Shown here in pieces: positions 32,372 through 41,178 of a stretch of 64,000 nucleotides of DNA. The translations under genes and the position numbers were made by a program. Source of the DNA: Pseudomonas neuropathica (GTDB taxonomy: Bacteria; Pseudomonadota; Gammaproteobacteria; Pseudomonadales; Pseudomonadaceae); NCBI RefSeq assembly GCF_015461835.1, contig NZ_JACOPX010000009.1, positions 124,001 through 188,000 on the forward strand, read 5' to 3'. The notes under the pieces were generated by a model. That model was given only the letters and a program-made list of their open reading frames with translations, was not told where the DNA came from and ran no database searches. Numbering within the stretch: position 1 is the first letter of the stretch; every line of letters starts with the position of its first letter.

Positions 32372-33292
32372 ATGAAAATATTATTGGTGTGCAAGGACAT
32401 TGGGGGTTACGCGCGCAAACTGGCGGACTATCTGATGATCGACAACGACGTGTGTTTTATCGATACGTCATCGATGCAGAACAGCTTTGATCAAGCGCCG
32501 AAGATCCTGCGCCGCCCGCTTAAACGCTGGGCGCAGTTACGCCAGTTCAACAAAGCCATCGCTGCGCATGGACGTTTCGATGTGGCACTCATCATCAACC
32601 CGGCCCAGATCGATGCAAACCAGTTGGCCGCCGCACTCAAGGTCTCCGACCACAAGATCGCCTACCTCTACGACAGCTTCAGTCGTTGGCCGATGACTCG
32701 CGAAGCCCTTGCCGGTTATGACGAGGTGTTTTCCTTTGATCCGGAGAATGCCGAAAGCTACGGTCTGAAAAAACTCTACAACTTCATCTACGACGACTAC
32801 AGCGCCGACGACGAGCCCGGTGAGTACTCGGCGTTTGTGGTGATGGCGGGCAAGGATCGGGTGCCGGCACTTGAAGGCCTCGCGCAGGCATTCGATCGTC
32901 TCGGGGTGACCGATTACAAATTTCTGGTTCAGTGCAAACCGATCCCGAACGCGCATCCGGGTATCACGTTCTTCGAGCAGAGAATGTCGCTGGAATCCGT
33001 CGGCGAACTGGTAAAGCGCTCGCGAATCATTCTGGATATTTCCAAGCCCGGTCAGGCCGGTTTGAGCTTCCGTTTCTTCGAAGCCATGGCCTCACGGAAA
33101 AAAGTCATCACCACCAACAAGAGCGTGGTCGACTATGACTTTTACAACCCGGCGAACATTCTGGTGATCGATGAGGCCAACCCGGTGATTCCGGAACGGT
33201 TCATCACTGATCCGTATGTCGATGTGCCTGAGCACATCTACCAGAAGTACACCTTGCAGGGGTGGGTCAAAACCGTGTTTGCCCGGCCGTGA
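32372..33292 (+). CDS. Putative GT-B-like protein, function not recognised
   Basis: 306 residues. No signal peptide or membrane span. The N-terminal KILLVCKDIGGYARKLADYL and a later block (GITFFEQRMSLESVGELVKR, ILDISKPGQAGLSFRFFEAM, KKVITTNKSVVDYDFY) follow the pattern of the C-terminal half of GT-B enzymes and CgeB-like proteins, where a nucleotide-sugar is bound near such a glutamate. If so it could be a capsule or LPS side-branch transferase, but no other glycan genes are near. I leave the function open. Ends just before a class A REP. Confidence 0.55.
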   Translation: MKILLVCKDIGGYARKLADYLMIDNDVCFIDTSSMQNSFDQAPKILRRPLKRWAQLRQFNKAIAAHGRFDVALIINPAQIDANQLAAALKVSDHKIAYLYDSFSRWPMTREALAGYDEVFSFDPENAESYGLKKLYNFIYDDYSADDEPGEYSAFVVMAGKDRVPALEGLAQAFDRLGVTDYKFLVQCKPIPNAHPGITFFEQRMSLESVGELVKRSRIILDISKPGQAGLSFRFFEAMASRKKVITTNKSVVDYDFYNPANILVIDEANPVIPERFITDPYVDVPEHIYQKYTLQGWVKTVFARP

Positions 33293-33325
33293 GCTGACCT
33301 CGCCATCCCCTGCACCACAGGACCC

Positions 33326-33415
33326 TGCGGGAGCGAGCCTGCTCGCGAAAGCGGTGTGTCAGGCACCTTTTTTATCGACTGACACTACGTCTTCGCGAGC
33401 AGGCTCGCTCCCACA
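33326..33415. repeat. REP doublet (REPIN-like), class A
   Basis: TGCGGGAGCGAGCCTGCTCG and complementary arm (CGAGCAGGCTCGCTCCCACA) at the ends, about 46 bp between. Confidence 0.8.
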
Positions 33416-33440
33416 ATGGCTAGGTGTTGCGACAGTTGGA

Positions 33441-34277
33441 TCAGTGCACTTCTTCCAGGTCGTCATGCAGCAGCCCGAAGATCTGCCGTTTCATGTCGAT
33501 GAACGAGCGCTCCATGACCATGTCCAGTGAGCGCGGGCGTTCGATCGGTACATCGAGAATCTGTTTGATCCGCCCGGGTTTGGCGCCCATCACATAAACC
33601 CGGTCGCCGAGCAGAATCGCTTCGTCGATGTCATGGGTGACGAACAACACAGTCTTCTTGCTGTTGCCCCAGACCCGCAGCAACAACTGTTGCATCTGCA
33701 GCCGTGTCTGGCTGTCGAGCGCGCCGAACGGTTCGTCCATCAGCAGAATCTGTGGATCATTGGCCAGTGCCCGGGCAATTGCCACGCGCTGCATCATCCC
33801 GCCCGACAGCTGCTTGGCGTAGTTGTCGGCGAACCCGGCGAGGCCGACTTCGTTGACGTAATAATCGACGATTTCCTTGCGCCGCGCCGCCGGCATGCCA
33901 CGGCGCTTGAGACCGAACTCGACGTTCTGCCGCACCGTCAGCCACGGAAACAACGTGTAACTCTGAAAGACCATGCCGCGATCCGCGCCAGGCCCTTGCA
34001 CTTGCTGGCCGCCGACATAAATCTCGCCGGAGGTCGGTTCAGCCAGTCCCGCTGTCAGATACAACAGACTCGACTTGCCGCAACCCGACGGCCCGACCAG
34101 CACGGCAAACTGCTGATCCGGCACCTCGAACGACACCTCTTCCAGCGCGGTAAACGTGCCACCGTCAGGCTTCTTGTAACGCAGGCTGACCTTGTCCACC
34201 TGCAAGCGTGGAGCCGCTTGCGCCGGGGTCGCAACAGGTTCGATGAATCGATGATTGGCAGCAGTCACTGAGCCCAT
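33441..34277 (-). CDS. ABC importer ATP-binding subunit (NitT/TauT type)
   Basis: 278 residues. Walker A GPSGCGKS (62-69), signature LSGGMMQR (157-164), Walker B ILLMDEP (177-183) with the D-loop, and switch histidine THDIDEA. The family supplies energy for uptake of sulfonates, nitrate, cyanate or similar small anions (TauB, SsuB, NrtD). Starts at the ATG at 34277, overlapping the permease stop by 13 bp. Last gene of the leftward operon; the substrate protein lies upstream. Confidence 0.92.
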   Translation of the reverse strand: MGSVTAANHRFIEPVATPAQAAPRLQVDKVSLRYKKPDGGTFTALEEVSFEVPDQQFAVLVGPSGCGKSSLLYLTAGLAEPTSGEIYVGGQQVQGPGADRGMVFQSYTLFPWLTVRQNVEFGLKRRGMPAARRKEIVDYYVNEVGLAGFADNYAKQLSGGMMQRVAIARALANDPQILLMDEPFGALDSQTRLQMQQLLLRVWGNSKKTVLFVTHDIDEAILLGDRVYVMGAKPGRIKQILDVPIERPRSLDMVMERSFIDMKRQIFGLLHDDLEEVH

Positions 34278-35068
34278 GCGGCAACCCTCAAGCGAAGAAA
34301 GCGGAACAGTTGATCGGTGACCAGGCCCAACAGGCCGATGATCGCGATGGCGAGGAAAATCACGTCGACCTGAAAACCACGCATGGCCTTCAGGCTCAGG
34401 TAACCCAAACCGCTGGACGCGGCGACCAGTTCGGCCACCACCAGATAGGTCCAGGCCCAGCCCATGGTCACCCGCAACGTGTCGAGCACACCGGGCACCG
34501 AGGCCGGCGCGATTACATGCAATACCGCGTCGCGGCGGTTGGAGCCCAAGGTGTAAGAGGCGTTGATCAGATCCTTGGAAATACCTTTCGACACGTCGGC
34601 GATCATCACCAATTGCTGGAAGAACACGCCGAAAATAATCACTGACACGCGCTGCTCCAGACCGATACCGATCCACAGGATGAACAGCGGCACAAACGAG
34701 GTCACCGGCAGATAACGAATGAAATTCACCAGCGGTTCAAGGAACGCCTGAACGATGCGGAAGCTGCCCATCAGCAACCCCAACGGCACCGCCACCAGCG
34801 ACGACACAATAAAGCCGACCATCACCACTTCGACACTGGCCCACACATGCGTGCCAAGGGTGCCGTCGCGGCTCAGGCGCACGGCAGCTTCAACCACTGC
34901 GCCTGGTGTCGGCAGAAACATCCCCGGCACGATGCCGCCATAAGAAAGCCCGGCCCACAGGCCGACCAACAATACCCAGGCCAGACCGCTGGCGCTCCAC
35001 ACCACTTGCACCGGCAAAGCGGTTTTCGGCGTGAGGCTGCGGCTCAGCCACGAATTGCGCTTGAACAT
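34265..35068 (-). CDS. ABC importer permease (NitT/TauT type)
   Basis: 267 residues, about six membrane spans with the BPD_transp_1 fold. The EAA-like loop INASYTLGSNRRDAVLHVI contacts the ATPase. Start preceded by a moderate GGAGGTC site just after the substrate-binding protein stop (10 bp apart). Typical of SsuC/TauC. Substrate not determined. Confidence 0.92.
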   Translation of the reverse strand: MFKRNSWLSRSLTPKTALPVQVVWSASGLAWVLLVGLWAGLSYGGIVPGMFLPTPGAVVEAAVRLSRDGTLGTHVWASVEVVMVGFIVSSLVAVPLGLLMGSFRIVQAFLEPLVNFIRYLPVTSFVPLFILWIGIGLEQRVSVIIFGVFFQQLVMIADVSKGISKDLINASYTLGSNRRDAVLHVIAPASVPGVLDTLRVTMGWAWTYLVVAELVAASSGLGYLSLKAMRGFQVDVIFLAIAIIGLLGLVTDQLFRFLRLRVAAWAQ

Positions 35069-35078
35069 TGCAGACCTC

Positions 35079-36065
35079 CTAGAGCGGGCTGACGAAACGG
35101 TTGTCGACCAGCTCGTCGTTGCTGACGTTGTACGGCTTGCCCTGCAATTCGCTGGCGGTTTCGTTGGCCAGTTTGATCAGCGGCGCGCTGTCGCCCGGTT
35201 TGCCCGGCGAGCCCAAGAGTTTCTCGCTCATGGCCTGATCATAGAAACGCACGCCTTGTGCGGCGGCAGCCAGCTCCTTCGGATCGGACAGGTAACCGCC
35301 GACGCCTTTGGCCATGATTTTGTAAGCGTCTTCCGGATGATCCTTGGTGTACTGCACGGCTTTGTACAAACCGGCGACCAGCGCCTTGACGTCTTCCGGT
35401 TGCTTCTCGATAACCGTGCAATTGAGCGCGACCACATCGACGATCACGCCGGGGGTGCTGCTGCTGTCGATCAGCACTTTGCCTTGCTGCTTGTCGCGGA
35501 CCATCGACAGGTGCGGTTCCCAGGTCACGGCGGCGGGCACGCGACCGGCGATGAACGCGGTGGCGGCATCGTCAGCGGTCATGTTCTGCACGGTGATGTC
35601 GCTCATCTTCATGCCGTTCTTTTTCAGCAGGTACGAGAGCCAGAACTGTGAAGTCGAACCCTCGTTGACCGCCACGGATTTGCCCTTGAGCTCCTGCAAG
35701 CTCTTCACATCCTTGCCGACCAGCACGCCGTCGCCGCCATGGCTATCGTCCAGCGCCGCGACCGCTTTGAAGCAGAACTGCGGACGGTACTTGAGCACTT
35801 CATCGATGGTCGAGGCCGAGCCGGACAATTGCCCCGATGCTTGAGCGGCCATGTACATCGAGGCTTCTTCGACCACCGGCAATTCGACGGTCAGGCCGTT
35901 TTCCTTGAAGTAGCCCAGATCCTGAGCCAGATAGAGGGTGCCATAGCCGACCCACGTGGTGTGGCCGATGGACAGGGTGCCGGCCTGGACGCTGGTGGCG
36001 ACCGTGGCAGCCAGGGCGGTGATTGCCAGAGGATGAGTAAGACGTGAACACAAGGACTTGATCAT
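35079..36065 (-). CDS. ABC importer substrate-binding protein (NMT1/TauA-like)
   Basis: 328 residues from the ATG at 36065 (GGGAG upstream). Signal peptide MIKSLCSRLTHPLAITALAA with a likely cleavage after SVQA. The mature protein begins LSIGHTTWVGYGTLYLAQDL, then LGYFKENGL and GKSVAVNEGSTSQFWLSYLL, the hallmark order of the NMT1/THI5-like and TauA/SsuA group. Ligand may be a sulfonate, a pyrimidine or an aromatic acid; no sulfonate-oxygenase gene is next to it to decide. Confidence 0.9.
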   Translation of the reverse strand: MIKSLCSRLTHPLAITALAATVATSVQAGTLSIGHTTWVGYGTLYLAQDLGYFKENGLTVELPVVEEASMYMAAQASGQLSGSASTIDEVLKYRPQFCFKAVAALDDSHGGDGVLVGKDVKSLQELKGKSVAVNEGSTSQFWLSYLLKKNGMKMSDITVQNMTADDAATAFIAGRVPAAVTWEPHLSMVRDKQQGKVLIDSSSTPGVIVDVVALNCTVIEKQPEDVKALVAGLYKAVQYTKDHPEDAYKIMAKGVGGYLSDPKELAAAAQGVRFYDQAMSEKLLGSPGKPGDSAPLIKLANETASELQGKPYNVSNDELVDNRFVSPL

Positions 36066-36568
36066 GGAGCACTCCCGACGCTGTTGATTTAGTTTTGTCA
36101 TGGGCAGTACGGTCGCCGGCCGTTGTGCAGTTGCTGCCGTTGGTCTCTCGCGGACGCTTGGGCGGACAACATTCGGCTGGCGGGCAAGATCGATGGTGGC
36201 CCATGTGCGCGGTGAGGAAAATCAGGAAATTGTTGGCTGCAAATGATGAAAAAACTGGCTAGTGCGCACTGCTGAAGGGCGGGGATTGCGGGGGTGCGCG
36301 AGATGGGTGCAGATCGGGGATTTTCGGCGAATGGGAGAATGTCATCGCTGGCAAGCCCGCTCCCACAGGGATCTCGAGCGAACCCCGGATTTTGTGAACA
36401 CTGCTGAAACCTGTAGGAGTGAGCCTGCTCGCGATGGCGTAAGGTCAGTCGATTGCTTGGCTGCCTGACCCACCGCAATCGCGAGCAGGCTCACTCCTAC
36501 AGGGGATCTTCGGTGTGACATAGATCCAGTGTCGGAGCGAACCTGCTCGCGAAGGGGGCGACCCGGTT
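36066..36568. other. Intergenic region with several REP units
   Basis: 503 bp without a gene. From left: upstream region of the ABC operon (36066-36340, no clear promoter), a single REP half (36343-36370), a REP doublet (36412-36501) and another single half (36530-36557) next to the aldehyde dehydrogenase stop. Confidence 0.65.
36412..36501. repeat. REP doublet (REPIN-like), class A, flanked by single REP halves
   Basis: TGTAGGAGTGAGCCTGCTCG and complement at the ends. The isolated halves at 36343-36370 (GCTCCCACAGGG) and 36530-36557 (GGAGCGAACCTGCTCGCGAA) are degenerate relatives. Confidence 0.85.
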
Positions 36569-38059
36569 TCAGCGCAACTGGAACCAGGTAGTTTTCAGCT
36601 GGGTGTATTTGTCGAATGAATGCAGCGACAGGTCGCGGCCAAATCCCGATTGCTTGCCGCCGCCAAACGGTACCGTCACATCCAGCGCATCCACCGTATT
36701 GACCGACACCGTGCCAGCGCGCAACTGCCGCGCCACTCGATGGGCGCGGTTAAGGTCATCGGTCCACAGCGACGCCGCCAGCCCGTAGACACTGTCGTTT
36801 GCCAACCGCACCGCTTCCTCTTCACTGTCGAATGGCACGACCGCCAGCACGGGCCCAAATACCTCTTCGCGAAACAGCGGCATGTCAGCTGTCACACCGG
36901 TAAAAATCGTCGGTTCAATAAAATTATCCGACCCGTTGAAACGCCGCTGCTGCCCACCACAAACCCGGGTCGCTCCCGACTGCTCGGCATTACGAATGAA
37001 GCGCATGATGCCCGCCGTCTGCTTGTCATCGACAATCGCCCCGGCGCTGCTCTGCGGATCCAGCGGATCCCCCGGCAACCAACGCTCGGCCTGTGCTTTC
37101 AAGCGTTCGACAAACGCATCATGAATCGAACGTTCCACCAGCAACCGCGAGTTGGCCGAGCAGACCTCGCCCTGATTGAAGAAGATCCCGAACGCAGCTT
37201 TCTCCGCCGCCAGATCGAGATCCTGACAGTCGGCGAACACCAGATTGGCACTCTTGCCGCCGCACTCCAGCCAGACCTGTTTGAGGTTCGACTGTGCGGA
37301 GTACTGCATGAAATATTTGCCGACCTGAGTCGAGCCGGTGAACACCAGGCAATCGACATCCGCGTGCAGACCCAACGCCTTGCCGGTCTGTTCACCAAGC
37401 CCCGGCAGGACGTTCAGCACACCCGGCGGCAGCCCTGCTTCCAGCGCCAGCTCGGCCAGACGCAACGCCGAAAACGGTGACTGCTCGGCCGGTTTGAGGA
37501 TCACCGAATTGCCCGCCGCCAGCGCCGGCGCGAGCTTCCACGCGGCCATGTCCAACGGGAAATTCCATGGCACCACCGCCGCGACAACGCCGAGCGCTTC
37601 GCGGGTGATGGTCGCCAACACATTCGGCGCACTGGGGGCGACCTGATCGTAGAGTTTGTCGACGGCTTCGGCGTACCAACGGAACACCCCGGCGGCTCCC
37701 GGCACGTCGATGTTGTAGGCGTCCATCACCGGTTTGCCCATGTTCAGCGAGTCGAGCAACGCCAGTTCTTCGCGATGACTCATCAGTAAATCAGCCAGTC
37801 GCAGCAGCACCTGTTTGCGCTCGGCCGGAGCACGTTGCGACCACGTACCGGCCTCAAAAACCTGTCGTGCATTGCGCACCGCCGTGTCGACATCAGCCTC
37901 GCCGCACGCTGCGACGTTGGCCAGACATTGCCCGGTCGCCGGGTTGATCGCGGCAAAAGTCTGCCCCGATATCGCCGCGCAATGCTTGCCGTCGATCACG
38001 GCCTGATCGGGAAACTTCAATGCAACGGCGCGGCGCTGCCACTCTGCAAGCTCGAACAC
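36569..38059 (-). CDS. Aldehyde dehydrogenase, PuuC-like
   Basis: 496 residues from a GTG at 38059, preceded by CAGGAG at 8 bp. The protein aligns by eye along its whole length with E. coli PuuC (gamma-glutamyl-gamma-aminobutyraldehyde dehydrogenase). Active-site residues: Glu265 in VWLECGGKSA, Cys300 in GEVCSANSR; NAD-binding FTGSTQVGK. C-terminal DVTVPFGGGKQSGFGRDLSL. No other polyamine-catabolism gene is adjacent, so the aldehyde could differ. Divergent from a LysR regulator starting 222 bp away. Confidence 0.9.
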   Translation of the reverse strand: MFELAEWQRRAVALKFPDQAVIDGKHCAAISGQTFAAINPATGQCLANVAACGEADVDTAVRNARQVFEAGTWSQRAPAERKQVLLRLADLLMSHREELALLDSLNMGKPVMDAYNIDVPGAAGVFRWYAEAVDKLYDQVAPSAPNVLATITREALGVVAAVVPWNFPLDMAAWKLAPALAAGNSVILKPAEQSPFSALRLAELALEAGLPPGVLNVLPGLGEQTGKALGLHADVDCLVFTGSTQVGKYFMQYSAQSNLKQVWLECGGKSANLVFADCQDLDLAAEKAAFGIFFNQGEVCSANSRLLVERSIHDAFVERLKAQAERWLPGDPLDPQSSAGAIVDDKQTAGIMRFIRNAEQSGATRVCGGQQRRFNGSDNFIEPTIFTGVTADMPLFREEVFGPVLAVVPFDSEEEAVRLANDSVYGLAASLWTDDLNRAHRVARQLRAGTVSVNTVDALDVTVPFGGGKQSGFGRDLSLHSFDKYTQLKTTWFQLR

Positions 38060-38280
38060 GACGGATGCTCCTGAGACGTTATTGTGCCTCGATGGTCGCT
38101 CAGGCCCGCACGGGCTAAAAATAGTAAAAATGTCTTCGCAGGCAATAAAAACACTGGGCAACGACTTTCCCCAAACCCCGCGCAGGTGGCTATGGTTGAG
38201 GGATAACAACATCGTCGCGCAACGGACGTGGCGGCGCACAAATTGCTTGGAAGTCGAGTCCGCTCGTCCTGAGGTTTGCC

Positions 38281-39195
38281 GTGGCCGCCTACAATTTGCG
38301 TCAGCTGAAATACTTCATCACCACCGTCGAATGCGGCAGCGTTGCCGAGGCCTCGCGCAAGCTGTACATCGCGCAGCCGGCGATTTCCACCGCGATCAAA
38401 GGCCTGGAGGACAGCTTCGGCGTGCAACTGCTGATCCGTCACCACGCCCAAGGTGTGTCGCTGACCCCAAGCGGTGCGCGGTTCTTTCGCAAGGCTCAAG
38501 AACTATTGCGCATGGCCAAGGAGTTCGAGCAGAACGCTCTGGCCGACAACGATGTGGTTTCAGGACAGATCGACATCGGCTGCTTTGAAACCGTCGCTCC
38601 GTTGTATCTGCCGCAATTGATTGCCGGATTCTCTGCGTTGTATCCGGGAGTGAAAATCCGCATCCGCGACGGTGAACAACAGGAGCTGGTGCAGGGCCTG
38701 ACGTCGGGTGCGTTCGATCTGGTGATTCTTTACGAACATGAACTCGACGCGACCATTCAGACCGAACCGCTGATGCCCGCGCAACGGCCATATGCGTTGT
38801 TGCCGGCGGATCATCGCTTTGCCCAGTACAAGCAAGTGTCGCTGCGCGATCTCTGTCTGGACCCGATGATCTTGCTTGATGTGCAGCCGAGCCGGACATA
38901 TTTCGTCAGCCTGTTCGAAGAACTGGGGCTGACCCCGCGCATCGAGTTCAGCTCGCCGTCGATCGAGATGGTGCGCGGAATGGTCGGCCAGGGTTTCGGC
39001 TTCTCGATTCTGGTGACCAAGCCACATTCGGAATGCACTTACGACGGCAAGAAAGTCGTGTGCGTGGACATCGTCGAGGACGTCACCGGCTCAGGCCTGG
39101 TGGCGGCGTGGCTCAAGCGCGGGCAGCTGACCAAACCGGCGCAGTTGTTCGCCGATTATTGCCGCGAATACCTGACAGCCAAAACCGCTGACTGA
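38281..39195 (+). CDS. LysR-family regulator
   Basis: 304 residues from a GTG at 38281 with GAGG in front. N-terminal winged helix (LRQLKYFITTVECGSVAEAS, RKLYIAQPAISTAIKGLEDS) and a periplasmic-binding-protein-like effector domain. The GSVAEASRKLYIAQPAISTA helix is standard LysR. It is divergent from the PuuC-like dehydrogenase and likely activates it; the 221 bp between could hold a T-N11-A site, which I could not pick out with confidence. Confidence 0.9.
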   Translation: MAAYNLRQLKYFITTVECGSVAEASRKLYIAQPAISTAIKGLEDSFGVQLLIRHHAQGVSLTPSGARFFRKAQELLRMAKEFEQNALADNDVVSGQIDIGCFETVAPLYLPQLIAGFSALYPGVKIRIRDGEQQELVQGLTSGAFDLVILYEHELDATIQTEPLMPAQRPYALLPADHRFAQYKQVSLRDLCLDPMILLDVQPSRTYFVSLFEELGLTPRIEFSSPSIEMVRGMVGQGFGFSILVTKPHSECTYDGKKVVCVDIVEDVTGSGLVAAWLKRGQLTKPAQLFADYCREYLTAKTAD

Positions 39196-39216
39196 AGCCA
39201 CAAGCCCGGGCAGACT

Positions 39217-39672
39217 TCAACTGCGGCGCTTGACGACGCGACGGTGGCAATCCGCCGGGCTCAGCACCTTACCCGCGCCGGAACGCACAGCAATGGTCTC
39301 GACCGGCTCCGCGTGCTCATTGTCCAGAAGCACTGAATAGCTCTCGCCCTTGCTGAACAGGTAACGCTCCCCCCACTGGCGCATGCTGATCACGATGGGA
39401 AACACCGCACGCCCCATCTCGGTCAGCACGTATTCCTTGTAGGCCGTGCCGTCGGACGCTGGCTGGAGATCGAATACACCCAGCTCGACCAGCCTCTTGA
39501 GTTTCACCGTGAGGATGTTCTTCGCCAGGCCCAGACGCTTCTGGAATTCACTGAAGCGACGCACATCATCAAACGCGTCCCGGATGATCATCAAGACCCA
39601 GCGATCGCCAATAGCCTCAAGCGTGCGGGCCACAGGACATTCGCTTTGTGCGAGTAGCTGCTGTCTGGCCAT
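39217..39672 (-). CDS. HxlR-family regulator
   Basis: 151 residues. SECPVARTLEAIGDRWVLMI with a near-N-terminal cysteine is the HxlR/DUF24 signature; the winged helix continues through RRFSEFQKRLGLAKNILTVK and EYVLTEMGRAVFPIV. Cys12 may sense electrophiles or oxidants, as in other HxlR proteins. It is divergent from an MFS transporter and probably controls it. Two AAACTAG half-sites in the gap may be its operator. Confidence 0.9.
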   Translation of the reverse strand: MARQQLLAQSECPVARTLEAIGDRWVLMIIRDAFDDVRRFSEFQKRLGLAKNILTVKLKRLVELGVFDLQPASDGTAYKEYVLTEMGRAVFPIVISMRQWGERYLFSKGESYSVLLDNEHAEPVETIAVRSGAGKVLSPADCHRRVVKRRS

Positions 39673-39736
39673 GTTTCTCCAATTTGAGGGAAGTGCGTTG
39701 GAAAAGAGTTCTAACGTCAGACAAAAATATTTTGAA

Positions 39737-39747
39737 AAACTAGTTGT
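39737..39747 (+). promoter_or_regulatory. Candidate HxlR half-site 1
   Basis: AAACTAGTTGT in the 146-bp HxlR/MFS gap. It shares AAACTAG with 39795-39805 and contains the ACTAGT palindrome. Confidence 0.35.
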
Positions 39748-39794
39748 AGATTAAAACCAGCCTTGTTAAAAATCAACGAATCGGTTTCGAATAG

Positions 39795-39805
39795 AAACTA
39801 GCTAT
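39795..39805 (+). promoter_or_regulatory. Candidate HxlR half-site 2
   Basis: AAACTAGCTAT, a direct repeat of the half-site 58 bp upstream and just before the MFS ribosome site. Confidence 0.35.
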
Positions 39806-39818
39806 TCCCAAGGATGGA

Positions 39819-41084
39819 ATGATGTCGCTGAACCCTCAAAAGCCTTCGAAGATGGACGTCGATGCCGAAAACACGGGCGCCGGAGCCGCTGCACGCGCTC
39901 CCTTACAGAGACCAGAGCGTGGCGGTTTAAGTCGTTACCAGACATTTCTCTTTGCCATTACCTGCGCCATGGCCGTGGCCAATGTCTACTTCGCCCAACC
40001 GCTGCTGGAGTCGATGGCCGCCAGTCTGTCGGTCGCTCCAAGCACGATTGGTATCGTCGTCACAGCGACTCAGGCGGGTTACGCAGTAGGTCTGCTGTTT
40101 ATCGTGCCGCTGGGCGACTTGCTCAACCGAAAAGGTTTGATCCTCACGCAGATGTTGCTGAGTGCCGTGGCGCTGTGTGCGGTCGGGCTGGCGCAGGACT
40201 GGGGCATGCTGCTCGGCGCGATGGTGCTGGTCGGTTTGATGGCGGTTGTGGTGCAAGTGGTCGTCGCTTACACCGCGACCCTCGCCAGCCCGGATCAGCG
40301 TGGTCAGGCCATCGGCACCGTGACCAGCGGTGTGGTGCTGGGCATTCTGCTCGCGCGCTTCGTTTCTGGGGCAGTGGCAGACCTCGCGGGCTGGCGCGGC
40401 GTCTACTTCGTGTCGGCGGCCTTGATGGTCGGCATGGCGCTGGTGCTGTATCGCACCATGCCGGCCTCGACCACGCCGCCCACCAAAGGCAGTTACTGGC
40501 GCCTGCTCAGCTCGGTGTTCCAGTTATATCTCAGCGAACCCACGCTGCGCGTCCGCGGCACGTTTGCTCTGCTGATCTTCGCCGCCTTCAGCGTGTTATG
40601 GACCGCCATGGTGTTGCCACTCAGTGCGCCGCCCTTGTCCCTGTCACACACGCAGATCGGTCTGTTCGGTCTGGCCGGCGTGGCGGGTGCACTGGCGGCG
40701 GCACGCGCCGGACGACTGGCCGATCAGGGGCTGGGCAATCGCACCACCGGCATTGCCCTGGCACTGTTGACCCTGTCCTGGTTGCCGACTGCATTTGTTG
40801 AAAGCTCGTTGCTCGCCATGGTGGTCGGCGTGGTGCTGCTGGACTTCGCCGTGCAAGCGGTACACGTGACCAACCAGAGCCTGATTTTTGCCGCGCGACC
40901 CGATGCGCAAAGCCGACTGGTGGGCGCCTATATGTGTTTCTACTCGGTGGGCAGTGGCGCTGGTGCAATTGCAGCGACTTACACCTATGCGCACTGGGGC
41001 TGGGTGGCCGTTTGCATATTGGGTGCAGCCTTCAGTGGCACTGCGCTGCTCTACTGGATGTACCTGACGCTGAGCTCTCGATAA
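39819..41084 (+). CDS. MFS transporter (drug/metabolite efflux-like)
   Basis: 421 residues, a polar N-terminus of about 40 residues then 12 hydrophobic segments; VPLGDLLNRKGLILTQMLL is the A-like motif between spans 2 and 3. The arrangement FAITCAMAVANVYFAQPLLE is typical of the YgaY/AraJ-like group. Divergent from the HxlR regulator, suggesting inducible export. Adjacent ATGs at 39819 and 39822 compete; the second is better spaced from AAGGA. Confidence 0.85.
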   Translation: MMSLNPQKPSKMDVDAENTGAGAAARAPLQRPERGGLSRYQTFLFAITCAMAVANVYFAQPLLESMAASLSVAPSTIGIVVTATQAGYAVGLLFIVPLGDLLNRKGLILTQMLLSAVALCAVGLAQDWGMLLGAMVLVGLMAVVVQVVVAYTATLASPDQRGQAIGTVTSGVVLGILLARFVSGAVADLAGWRGVYFVSAALMVGMALVLYRTMPASTTPPTKGSYWRLLSSVFQLYLSEPTLRVRGTFALLIFAAFSVLWTAMVLPLSAPPLSLSHTQIGLFGLAGVAGALAAARAGRLADQGLGNRTTGIALALLTLSWLPTAFVESSLLAMVVGVVLLDFAVQAVHVTNQSLIFAARPDAQSRLVGAYMCFYSVGSGAGAIAATYTYAHWGWVAVCILGAAFSGTALLYWMYLTLSSR

Positions 41085-41178
41085 CTATTCCATCGTCACC
41101 AGCAAGAGTTGGCCATCAGCCGACATCGCCAGATCTGCTGGCCCGCTGTTCACCCACCGCTATCAAGGCAAATCATTC

